Below the pieces are notes generated by a model that was given only the letters and a program-made list of their open reading frames with translations, did no database searches and had not been told where the DNA came from. Position numbers and translations under genes: made by a program. Shown in pieces: positions 1 to 7,808 of a stretch of 21,209 nt of DNA (position 1 is the first letter of the stretch; the number at the start of each line of letters is the position of its first letter). Source of the DNA: JAJRXG01 sp964470035 (GTDB lineage: Bacteria > Bacteroidota > Bacteroidia > Chitinophagales > Saprospiraceae); NCBI GenBank assembly GCA_964470035.1, contig CAYYBR010000047.1, forward strand, positions 1 to 21,209, written 5' to 3'.

Positions 1-206
1 CCTTTTTTCTCCCTTAAGAAGACGATGACTGTCGCAAACTCCGCTGTATCTCCTCGCACCTGAGAGTCAGTACCTACGCAAAGCTTGAGTTTGTGTCCGG
101 CTTCAGACTCTCTGATGATCGCTTTTTCTACGTTGGCGATGAGTTCTCCTTCAAGTCTCTGACCATTTAGTCTTCTCCAAGGCTTATTGACTGTATTTAA
201 ATTCAT
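1..206 (-). CDS. YkuK-like (DUF458) RNase H-fold protein, partial
   Basis: Only the first 68 codons are in the window; the gene runs off the left edge. The reading begins MNLNTVNKPWRRLNG and continues through an amphipathic helix to the segment LCVGTDSQVRG (residues 42-52) and then a strand TVIVFLRE. The WRRLNG start and GTDSQ core, with Asp47 in the place of the first RNase H-fold carboxylate, match the YkuK/DUF458 family from memory. That family has an RNase H-like fold and no firmly assigned substrate. The start is the ATG at 206-204, preceded by AAGGA directly upstream. It is transcribed away from the DUF255 gene, so about 100 bp between them must hold both promoters. No signal peptide is seen, so it is probably cytoplasmic. 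Confidence 0.8.
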   Translation of the reverse strand, partial: MNLNTVNKPWRRLNGQRLEGELIANVEKAIIRESEAGHKLKLCVGTDSQVRGDTAEFATVIVFLREKK

Positions 207-305
207 TCCTTCGATTGTTCCCTTAAAATATGCAATTCTTTAATATAAACTTGCAAAGTCTATTTCAACCCATTATTACTTCTCCGTATAGTATACATTC
301 GTACC

Positions 306-2399
306 ATGATTAGAAGTTCCATATTACTTTCGATTACGTTCGTTCTTATTAACAGTTGCCATATGAGTAGTAGCCAATCTGGACACCCAGCTAATGCATT
401 GATTAATGAGAGTAGTCCTTATCTGCTCCAACATGCATATAATCCTGTCGATTGGCACCCATGGAACGAAAAGACCCTCAAGAAGGCGAAGGATGAAAAC
501 AAGATGCTCATAGTAAGCATAGGATATGCCGCATGTCATTGGTGTCATGTCATGGAGCACGAGTCATTTGAGGACTCTACCGTTGCTGCTTTAATGAACG
601 AGCACTTCCTACCTATCAAAGTCGATCGTGAGGAGCGCCCAGATGTAGATGATATCTACATGTCAGCTGCACAGCTGATAACTGGTAGTGGAGGATGGCC
701 ATTAAATGCATTTGCTCTACCCGATGGCAGACCGGTCTGGGCTGGGACGTATTTCCCAAAAGATAGATGGATGGATATCCTCAATCAGTTTGCTAAGTTA
801 AAGTCAAGTGATCCCGAGAGACTGGAGAAAAGTGCTGACCAGCTGACTAAGGGTATCAACTCTTTAGATGAAGTGATACCTGCGAAAGAGAAAGAAGTCA
901 CACAACAAGAAGTAACTTCTCTGGCAACGAACCTACTCAGGCAGATGGATCAGGTCAATGGTGGCAGAAGAGGTGCTCCCAAGTTCATGATGCCTAACAA
1001 CCAGGCATACCTACTGAAATATGCCACGACCTATGGAGACGACAGAGCACTTGAGTCTGTCATAACATCGCTTGACAAGATGGCCTTGGGAGGCATCTAT
1101 GATCAAGTAGGTGGTGGGTTTGCAAGATATTCTGTAGATAGTATCTGGTTAGTACCACACTTTGAAAAGATGCTTTACGACAATAGCCAGTTAGTATCTC
1201 TCTACAGTGATGCTTACAGATTAACCGGTGATCCACTTTATAAGCACGTAATCGAACAATCTATCTCTTTCGTTGAGCGTGAACTCATGGATGCTAATGG
1301 TAGATTCTACTCTTCTCTTGATGCTGACAGTGAAGGTGAAGAAGGCAAGTTTTATGTGTGGTCTGAAGAAGAGATCGATGGTCTCTTTGAAGATGAACGA
1401 ATCAGCAACTTGGTAAAAACCTACTACAATACGAGTACAGGAGGCAACTTCGAAGGCCATAACATCTTGCATGTGACGTCCAAGCCTGAAGTATTTGCCA
1501 AAGTGCATGACATTTCAGTCGAGGAACTTAGGGAGACTATATCCGCTGCTAATGAGGTATTATTGGCGGAGAGAGCAAACCGGATTAGACCTGGTCTAGA
1601 TGATAAGATTCTTACTTCATGGAACGCACTTATGATCAAGGGGTATGTAGATGCTTATAAGGCTCTTATGAATAAGGACTATCTCAATAAAGCACAAAGC
1701 GCTATGTCTTCGCTTCTTGCTGATCAGAAGAATGGTGATCATCGCCTCCTCAGAAATTACAAGGATGGCAAGGCCTCGATCAATGGGTTCCTTGATGACT
1801 ATGCACTTACCATCGATGCTTTGTTAGCACTATATGAAGTAACTTTTGACGAGAGTCATATTTACAATAGTGAAAGGCTCATGGAGTATGTACTCCAGCA
1901 TTTTGACAATCCCGAAACTGGCCTGTTCTTCTATACTTCTGATGAAGATCCAGCATTGATAGCAAGAAAATCCGAACTCGCAGATAACGTCATCCCTGGG
2001 TCCAACAGTGTTATGGCAAGAAATCTACTTAAGTTGGGAGATTTACTCTATAACGAGAAATATCTCGCTAAGGCAAAGGCCATGCTTGCAACGATAGATG
2101 GAAATATCCAGCAGACGCAGCAGCCTTCATACTATAGCAACTGGCTGCAAATGGCCATAGACTTAGAGCACCCGCCGTATGAGGTCGCAGTTATGGGTGA
2201 TAATGCACAAGCACTTGCCCTTGAACTAATGCAATCCTTTAGGTCCGATGCAGTGTATCTGGGCGAAACCAAAGAAAGCGACCTACCACTACTTAAATAC
2301 AAATATGTAGATGGTGAGACCATGATATATGTCTGTCAGAACAAGACATGCAAACTACCTGTAAATGATGTCAAGGCTGCTCTGGCTCTTATGGAATGA
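306..2399 (+). CDS. Thioredoxin-domain DUF255 (YyaL/SSP411-like) lipoprotein
   Basis: A 697-aa protein of the family that joins an N-terminal thioredoxin-like domain to an alpha/alpha-barrel, six-hairpin-glycosidase-like domain. Visible landmarks are the entry motif SSPYLLQHAYNPVDW (36-50), the redox-type motif CHWC at 77-80, KVDREERPD (105-113) and GGWPLNAFALPDG (129-141). The length is normal for the family. The N-terminus has a hydrophobic stretch ending in INSC with Cys18, which reads as a lipoprotein signal, so the protein is probably anchored on the periplasmic side. Many relatives are cytoplasmic, so this location is notable but inferred. The molecular function of the family is not settled; thiol-redox or sugar-related roles are guesses from fold. 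Its stop overlaps the next gene start by 4 bp, so the two are probably co-translated. Confidence 0.93.
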   Translation: MIRSSILLSITFVLINSCHMSSSQSGHPANALINESSPYLLQHAYNPVDWHPWNEKTLKKAKDENKMLIVSIGYAACHWCHVMEHESFEDSTVAALMNEHFLPIKVDREERPDVDDIYMSAAQLITGSGGWPLNAFALPDGRPVWAGTYFPKDRWMDILNQFAKLKSSDPERLEKSADQLTKGINSLDEVIPAKEKEVTQQEVTSLATNLLRQMDQVNGGRRGAPKFMMPNNQAYLLKYATTYGDDRALESVITSLDKMALGGIYDQVGGGFARYSVDSIWLVPHFEKMLYDNSQLVSLYSDAYRLTGDPLYKHVIEQSISFVERELMDANGRFYSSLDADSEGEEGKFYVWSEEEIDGLFEDERISNLVKTYYNTSTGGNFEGHNILHVTSKPEVFAKVHDISVEELRETISAANEVLLAERANRIRPGLDDKILTSWNALMIKGYVDAYKALMNKDYLNKAQSAMSSLLADQKNGDHRLLRNYKDGKASINGFLDDYALTIDALLALYEVTFDESHIYNSERLMEYVLQHFDNPETGLFFYTSDEDPALIARKSELADNVIPGSNSVMARNLLKLGDLLYNEKYLAKAKAMLATIDGNIQQTQQPSYYSNWLQMAIDLEHPPYEVAVMGDNAQALALELMQSFRSDAVYLGETKESDLPLLKYKYVDGETMIYVCQNKTCKLPVNDVKAALALME

Positions 2400-2941
2400 T
2401 AAAGAGATCTATCATATACCTGATCTGCTCCTTCTTTGTGATGACAGTCACAGAGATAAGATCTCAAGATGACTTTCTGTACACTAAGAAGTTCACTAAA
2501 CTTCTTGAGCGTCACAATCTAGAGTTCTACTTGCCAGTAGAAAGGTGGATGAAGCTCTCAACAGTACAGGAAGATGAATATCTAAGGTATGATGCCGTCT
2601 TTCATAGTCCACCCAATGTCGAAATAAGACTTATCGTAGATAAAGACACCGATCTGCTCTTTCCAAATGTAGAAATAGTCAAACTCATCTCACACATCAC
2701 TACGAATGAAGAAGATACGTTTGTCGAAATCACAGAGTACCCCTCTAAGATGTCTCAAGAGAGATATGGAGCAGATTTCGTGCTTTATGCTGACTTTCAG
2801 CCCAAACAAACTTTTACGCAGTATCCATATGGGAGGCTGCTTTGTCTTTATAAAGAAGGGGGATCCTTAGTAAAGTATATCATACTATATGACGATCAAC
2901 TGGATCCATTTTTCAAGCTTCCTATACGTTTTGCTGAGTGA
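2396..2941 (+). CDS. Small secreted protein of unknown function
   Basis: A 181-aa protein that I do not recognise. It begins MIKRSIIYLICSFFVMTVTEIRSQ, a basic start followed by a hydrophobic core, so it is probably exported by Sec. The rest is a single compact domain rich in alternating hydrophobic residues (VEIRLIVDKDTDLLFPNVEIVKL), without cysteine pairs or known motifs. The ATG sits inside the end of the DUF255 gene (ATGA overlap), which argues for one operon and possibly a joint role in the envelope. No terminator with a T-run follows; a 6-bp hairpin lies 55 bp downstream. Confidence 0.75.
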   Translation: MIKRSIIYLICSFFVMTVTEIRSQDDFLYTKKFTKLLERHNLEFYLPVERWMKLSTVQEDEYLRYDAVFHSPPNVEIRLIVDKDTDLLFPNVEIVKLISHITTNEEDTFVEITEYPSKMSQERYGADFVLYADFQPKQTFTQYPYGRLLCLYKEGGSLVKYIILYDDQLDPFFKLPIRFAE

Positions 2942-2996
2942 TATATCATAGTTACCTAATCGTAATCACTGAGATTTGCTTGGTGATCTACTAAGT

Positions 2997-3011
2997 TTAG
3001 GAGTGTCCTAA
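2997..3011. repeat. Short hairpin before the FtsE-like gene
   Basis: The arms TTAGGA and TCCTAA pair perfectly around a 3-nt loop. It lies in the 105-bp gap between the secreted protein and the FtsE-like gene, about 35 bp before the ATG. There is no T-run, so it is not a convincing terminator; it may be an operator or chance. Confidence 0.3.
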
Positions 3012-3046
3012 TAATCAAGTAACAAAATATTCGCTTCTTTTGTGAT

Positions 3047-3727
3047 ATGAGTGAGTACAAAGAGGTGCTGCATTTGGATAGAGCATATGTGCTACTAGAA
3101 GAGAGATCTATACTGCGGGATATCCATGTAGTGATGAATCGAGGTGAGTTCTGCTATCTAAAGGGAGATACTGGAAGCGGAAAATCCACGCTTATCAAAG
3201 GATTGTATGGCCTTCTTAAGATGGACGGAGCTCGTATATACTCAGCAGGTTTTGATCTGTCAGAACTCAATCATAGGACGCTTCCTGAGTATCGTAGATC
3301 CATCGGGCTCATCTCGGATTTGTATCCACTTTTTAAGGATCAATCTGTCCAGAAAAATCTAGACACCATACTTCAAGTTACTGGTATGGCTATCTCAAGC
3401 GAAAGAGAAAAAAGAATCTCAGAGGTATTAAGTGCCTTAGAAATAACGGCCATACAAGGTGAAGTCATCAGTGATCTGCCTTCTGGATTAAAACAAAAAG
3501 TTGCTATCGCAAGAGCTGTGCTCAATCGTCCAAAACTATTGATAGCGGACAACCCTATGATCCATCTTGATACAAAAAGCATCGAGGCAGTGATGAATCT
3601 CTTTATTTCTCTCGTCAAGGAGAATCAAACTTCTATCCTTTGTGCCATATCAGATGATCATCTCAGTACCAAATATCCCGCCAGGTCATATATGTGCGCT
3701 GATGGCACCATCACAGAATCTAGATAA
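3047..3727 (+). CDS. ftsE: FtsE-family ABC ATPase with degenerate catalytic motifs
   Basis: A 226-aa ABC-type ATPase. Overall layout and segments such as RGEFCYLKGDTGSGKSTL, GFDLSEL, and the end KYPARSYMCADGTI resemble FtsE, the ATPase that with FtsX links cell division to peptidoglycan hydrolysis at the inner membrane. The Walker A motif is intact (GDTGSGKST, 40-48). The other motifs are not: the signature reads LPSGLKQK (144-151) where LSGGEQQR is usual, Walker B is LLIADN (164-169) with Asn169 in place of the catalytic Glu, the Q-loop region is GLISDL with no Gln, and the H-loop reads AISDD with Ser202 where His is expected. It may bind ATP but hydrolyse it poorly. ftsX is not adjacent. 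A diverged LolD/MacB-type ATPase is a less likely alternative. Confidence 0.8.
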   Translation: MSEYKEVLHLDRAYVLLEERSILRDIHVVMNRGEFCYLKGDTGSGKSTLIKGLYGLLKMDGARIYSAGFDLSELNHRTLPEYRRSIGLISDLYPLFKDQSVQKNLDTILQVTGMAISSEREKRISEVLSALEITAIQGEVISDLPSGLKQKVAIARAVLNRPKLLIADNPMIHLDTKSIEAVMNLFISLVKENQTSILCAISDDHLSTKYPARSYMCADGTITESR

Positions 3728-3749
3728 TACACAATAGGCACTAGTATAC

Positions 3750-4277
3750 ATGACGATCATACGAGAAGAGCAAAGGGATGATCACGCCATCGTAAAAGAT
3801 ATAGTCGAAGCTGCCTTTGCTACTATGCAACACAGCAGTGGCACCGAGCATCTCATCGTCGAGAGACTTAGGAGATCAAATGCTTTCATCCCTGAGCTAT
3901 CCTTAGTGGCAGAGAGGGAAGGTCAGATCATAGGCCACTTACTTCTATCAAAAGTCCAGGTTAAATCAAAAGACAAGGAACACACTACCCTTTCTCTTGC
4001 ACCTGTATCAGTCCTTCCAAGTGATCAGCGACAAGGTGTAGGAAGTCTGCTGATCAGGCGAGGACATGAGCGAGCACTCGAACTGGGATACAGCGCTATT
4101 GTGCTTATCGGTCACAGTGCATATTATCCCAGATTTGGCTATGAACCTGCTGTCAACTTTGGTATTCACTTTCCATATGATTCACCTTCTGAAAACTGTA
4201 TGGCAGTAGAGTTAGAAAAGGGCGCCTTGCACCATGTGAGTGGCGAGGTGGTTTATCCGCGGGAGTTTTTTGAGTGA
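3750..4277 (+). CDS. GNAT acetyltransferase, YhbS type
   Basis: A 175-aa single-domain protein with the GNAT fold. The acetyl-CoA pyrophosphate loop is seen as QRQGVGS (93-99) after the strand LAPVSVLP, and the C-terminal segment YYPRFGYEPA (125-134) is characteristic of the YhbS branch. It would transfer an acetyl group from acetyl-CoA to an amine in the cytoplasm; the substrate cannot be read from sequence. It starts 22 bp after the FtsE-like gene on the same strand and may share its transcript, though a functional link is not evident. Confidence 0.9.
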   Translation: MTIIREEQRDDHAIVKDIVEAAFATMQHSSGTEHLIVERLRRSNAFIPELSLVAEREGQIIGHLLLSKVQVKSKDKEHTTLSLAPVSVLPSDQRQGVGSLLIRRGHERALELGYSAIVLIGHSAYYPRFGYEPAVNFGIHFPYDSPSENCMAVELEKGALHHVSGEVVYPREFFE

Positions 4278-4370
4278 GCCTAAAGCTTATACTTGCTCAA
4301 TTATCAATCAGAGCTACTCTGGATCAATCCAAGGTGTTATTTAGACTTAATCTAAGTCCCTAGAGACGAA

Positions 4371-4400
4371 TGACCTAAATAAGTATATGAGTTAAATTTG
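4371..4400 (+). promoter_or_regulatory. Candidate Bacteroidota promoter for ccmEF
   Basis: TAAATTTG at 4393-4400 is an exact match to the Bacteroidota -7 consensus TAnnTTTG. It ends 29 bp before the ccmE ATG. At the -33 position the sequence is ATGAC rather than a clean TTG, so the upstream element is weak. The position fits a short leader. Confidence 0.45.
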
Positions 4401-4429
4401 CACCAGAAATTAACCAGTAGCAGTCGTAT

Positions 4430-4837
4430 ATGAAAAAGATGCACATCGTAGCTCTAGTGATGATAGCGGCAGCTGCAGTTATGATAGTTCTATCATCTGC
4501 TGATCTAAGCACATTTACAACATTTGCGAAAGCGGAAGAATCTGGCAAGAGAGTAAAGATATCAGGCACCTACTCCAAGATTGATCCTTTGTTTTACGAG
4601 CCAAACAAGAATCCAAACTACTTCAGTTTCTACCTCATAGATAAAGACAACGAGAAGCGGCAAGTCGAAGTTCACAAGCCAAAGGAGCAGGGATTTGAAA
4701 ACTCAGAATCCATCGTCCTGACGGGTAAAATGAATGATGAAGGAGTCTTCCAGGCATCCGAAGTTCTCCTGAAATGTCCTTCCAAATACAAGGAAGAACA
4801 ACTTGCACTTCGCAAAGAGGCAGCACTCGATAGTTGA
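4430..4837 (+). CDS. ccmE: Cytochrome c maturation haem chaperone CcmE, CxxxY type
   Basis: A 135-aa periplasmic haem chaperone that takes haem from CcmC and passes it to CcmF for attachment to apocytochrome c. One N-terminal membrane helix (IVALVMIAAAAVMIVL, about 6-21) is followed by the OB-fold beta domain (KRVKISGTYSKI, NYFSFYLIDK, SIVLTGKM, VFQASEVLLK). The haem-binding site reads KCPSKY, that is Cys116 and Tyr120 in a CxxxY motif, where the E. coli protein has HxxxY. Cys-type CcmE is an established variant. The stop codon shares one base with the ATG of ccmF. Other ccm genes (A, B, C) are not in the window. Confidence 0.93.
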   Translation: MKKMHIVALVMIAAAAVMIVLSSADLSTFTTFAKAEESGKRVKISGTYSKIDPLFYEPNKNPNYFSFYLIDKDNEKRQVEVHKPKEQGFENSESIVLTGKMNDEGVFQASEVLLKCPSKYKEEQLALRKEAALDS

Positions 4838-7641
4838 TGGAGGAAGTCACCTACATCGGCGAACATCTCTGGTTAGGTGTACTTGGACATGGTCTAGTAC
4901 TCCTGGCATTCGTCGCCACACTTTTCTCGGCATGGTCATATTATCAATCGCGACACGGTGATCTCTCATGGAAGCGACTTGGCGGCATAGGATATATCGT
5001 CCATGGTGTAAGTGTCTTCGGCGTGATAGGTCTCGTGCTCTTCGCCATGGTTTCCAAATGGTATGAGTATGACTATGTCTTTCGCACCGTCTCAGACAAC
5101 TCGAGCATGCGATATCTCTTGGCAGCCTTTTGGGCAGATCAGGAAGGCAGCTTCCTGCTGTGGATGTTTTGGCATGTGGTACTCGGCTGGATCATGATGG
5201 CCAAGGGGGGAAAGTGGACAAGTCCTACTATGATCACCCTAGCACTTATCCAAGCGTGGATCACAAGTATGCTGCTCGGTGTACATATTCCTTTTGTAGA
5301 AGAAGACTATAAGATCGGAAGCAATCCGTTTATCCTGATACGCGATGTTTACCAGGCGCCGATATTTCAGTCAGCAGATTATCTGACGATGATAGAAGGT
5401 CGAGGGCTTAATCCACTACTCCAAAACTATTGGATGACGATCCACCCGCCTGTAATCTTCCTAGGATTCGCTTCTACATCTATCCCTTTTGCGATGGCGG
5501 TATCTGGATTGAGTACTGGCAACTATAAAGACTTACTCCGCCCTATGCTGCGATGGTCGCTTTTTTGCGGATTTATCCTAGGACTTGGCATACTGATGGG
5601 AGGAGCTTGGGCCTATGAGGCCCTAACTTTTGGAGGCTACTGGGCTTGGGATCCTGTAGAAAACACCTCCTTAGTTCCCTGGCTGCTGGTCGTAGCAGGT
5701 ATACATACTAATCTGATAGCAAAGTCTACGGGATACTCCATCAGGAGCACCATGATCTATTATTTGATGGGCTTTCTGTTCGTCGTCTACTCTACTTTTT
5801 TGACTCGAAGTGGCATACTAGGAGATACTTCTGTACATGCTTTCACTACCATGGGCCTCGAAGTACAGCTCGTAGCATTCTTAGGGTTCTTTGGTCTCAC
5901 AGCATTGATCATGTTTCTAAGGGCCTACAAAGCTATACCAGTCAAGCAGCAAGAAGAGAAGGCCTATAGCCGCGAGTTTTGGATGTTTGTTGGTGCTTTA
6001 GTGCTTTGCTTTTCGGGCATGCTCATGACGGCAAGCACTTCCTTGCCAGTCTACAATAAGATCGTAGAACTCTTCCAGCCTGATCACATACCTATCGCCA
6101 TCGATGACCCCGTAAGTCATCATAATCGCTTCCAGATTTGGATCGGCGTATTTATGGGGCTTCTGGCCGGTGGTTCGATACTACTGAGATATATGGGTAC
6201 TAACTGGGAAGGTTATAGCAGTAGATTTGCTAAGCTCACTTTCGTAAATGTTGGTCTTGCATCACTCCTCACCTTTCTACTTGGTCTGACTATCCAGATC
6301 ACAGCATATAGCCAATATGCCTTTTTATTCGCAGGTCTCTTTACGATCATCAGCAACACCGCTTACATAGGGACTTTTGTCAAAGGAAATCTCAAAATGG
6401 TGGGATCTGCCTTATCTCACATCGGGTTTGGTGTTTTGATATTAGGCATCATGTATAGCGGACTGAATCAAGAGACGATCACAGCAGCAAGTACTTTTGA
6501 TCGCCAAGACTTTACTGAAGGAGAAGGAGCTAATACGGCGATCGTACTTATAGAAGATGAGCCCTGGTTGTCCAAAGGATATTGGATGAACTACTCAGGC
6601 GATACGCTTGAGAGGTTTACGAGAACCTACGATATAGAATTCAAGCAAGTAGATGAAAACAATCAGGTGATCCGACAGTTTGTGGCTAACCCGTCGGTAT
6701 TATATGAAGAAGACTTCACCAAGATTGCAACACCTAATCCTGGCAATAATCGGTATCTGACTTATGATGTATTTACCAAAGCATCTCCACCACCCTATTT
6801 GTCGGATATCGAGCAGGCAAAGGCGATGGAAGATAGTCTGCGTTACCTTTCTCATCTTGTCTTTCCAGGTGAAGTGATCGAAGAGGAGACATACTCCTAT
6901 GTTGTAGGCAATCCTATATTCAATTTTGACTTTGCTGCTGACCGAAAGTCAAGGGATACCACCAAGTATGACTTGACTGTTGGGATACCTATAGATATCA
7001 CAGACAAACGTACTGGCACTACAGAAAGCCATGTTGTCGGATTAGGCTTAAAGGAAGCACTAGTCTTTCAGTTTCCAGTCATAATCAATGATCTCAATAT
7101 TAAGATTAAAGTACCTGAAAAATCATTTGCCAAGATATTCACTGAAGAAGATGCACTCGCATATGAAGACATCACCTTGAAGCAAGGTGAGTCACTCTCG
7201 TGGAAAGGATATAAACTAACACTCAGCTCTTTTGACAGATCCGGTAATTATAAAAACTACGTAGCTAAAGAAGGAGATATCGCCCTAGCAGCAGTATTAG
7301 ATATAACATCTCCTGCTGGTCAGCAATCTTCGCAAAAGCCAGTCTTCATACTCCGCAATGCTCAACAGTTTTCCATCAAAGATCACGACCCACAGAGTGG
7401 TCTTCACACAAGGTTCGCTAACATCTCACCAAGTACAGAAGAGATGACTTTTAAGGTGGCTATAGATGACCGCCAAGACACTGAACTGGAACTTCTGATA
7501 GCCTCTGAAGTGCCACGTGACGACCTCCTGATCGTTCAAGCCGACATCTTCCCAGGGATCAATCTAGTCTGGTTAGGATGTCTGATGATGTTAGGAGGAT
7601 TGCTGATAAGTTGGATTTATCGGCATAAGGTTTCGTCATAA
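4837..7641 (+). CDS. ccmF: Haem lyase subunit CcmF/CcsA family
   Basis: A 934-aa polytopic membrane protein that works with CcmE in haem delivery to apocytochrome c. Near the N-terminus, FWADQEGSFLLW matches the CcmF motif, and the WWD haem-handling motif is GGYWAWDPVE (266-275), followed by NTSLVPWLL. There are more than a dozen hydrophobic segments in the first ~540 residues, then a large soluble periplasmic domain (about 545-910) and a last membrane helix (INLVWLGCLMMLGGLLISWIY). The protein is longer than the ~650-residue E. coli form, as is common for Bacteroidota as I recall. I choose the ATG at 4837 over the TTG one codon upstream because it gives a one-base overlap with the ccmE stop. 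The two genes form one operon. Confidence 0.93.
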   Translation: MEEVTYIGEHLWLGVLGHGLVLLAFVATLFSAWSYYQSRHGDLSWKRLGGIGYIVHGVSVFGVIGLVLFAMVSKWYEYDYVFRTVSDNSSMRYLLAAFWADQEGSFLLWMFWHVVLGWIMMAKGGKWTSPTMITLALIQAWITSMLLGVHIPFVEEDYKIGSNPFILIRDVYQAPIFQSADYLTMIEGRGLNPLLQNYWMTIHPPVIFLGFASTSIPFAMAVSGLSTGNYKDLLRPMLRWSLFCGFILGLGILMGGAWAYEALTFGGYWAWDPVENTSLVPWLLVVAGIHTNLIAKSTGYSIRSTMIYYLMGFLFVVYSTFLTRSGILGDTSVHAFTTMGLEVQLVAFLGFFGLTALIMFLRAYKAIPVKQQEEKAYSREFWMFVGALVLCFSGMLMTASTSLPVYNKIVELFQPDHIPIAIDDPVSHHNRFQIWIGVFMGLLAGGSILLRYMGTNWEGYSSRFAKLTFVNVGLASLLTFLLGLTIQITAYSQYAFLFAGLFTIISNTAYIGTFVKGNLKMVGSALSHIGFGVLILGIMYSGLNQETITAASTFDRQDFTEGEGANTAIVLIEDEPWLSKGYWMNYSGDTLERFTRTYDIEFKQVDENNQVIRQFVANPSVLYEEDFTKIATPNPGNNRYLTYDVFTKASPPPYLSDIEQAKAMEDSLRYLSHLVFPGEVIEEETYSYVVGNPIFNFDFAADRKSRDTTKYDLTVGIPIDITDKRTGTTESHVVGLGLKEALVFQFPVIINDLNIKIKVPEKSFAKIFTEEDALAYEDITLKQGESLSWKGYKLTLSSFDRSGNYKNYVAKEGDIALAAVLDITSPAGQQSSQKPVFILRNAQQFSIKDHDPQSGLHTRFANISPSTEEMTFKVAIDDRQDTELELLIASEVPRDDLLIVQADIFPGINLVWLGCLMMLGGLLISWIYRHKVSS

Positions 7642-7674
7642 GGCTTCTATATCGTCGAGTGAAGACCGCACCTC

Positions 7675-7760
7675 TGCTATTTTAAGCATCCACGCTTAAA
7701 ATCAATATCATAAGCCGACATTCTAATATGCGAATTAAGCGTAGACGCTTAATTCAGCGA
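7675..7760 (+). repeat. Dispersed 86-bp double-hairpin repeat, copy 1
   Basis: This copy aligns without gaps to 18407-18492, with 78 of 86 positions equal. It holds two palindromes sharing the core TTAAGCGT-NN-ACGCTTAA: one at 7679-7702 (11-bp arms, one mismatched pair, loop CC) and one at 7732-7755 (11-bp perfect arms, loop AG). It lies between ccmF and the convergent minus-strand gene, where it could end transcription from both sides, although no long T-run follows. The layout resembles REP/BIME elements. Confidence 0.85.
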
Positions 7761-7808
7761 TGGAACTATGGAAATGGCATAAACCAGTGACCGCCTCAGC
7801 TCGCCTAG

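Noticed and set aside
4834..4836. TTG as the start of ccmF
   Set aside because: The ATG one codon later gives the usual one-base stop/start overlap with ccmE.
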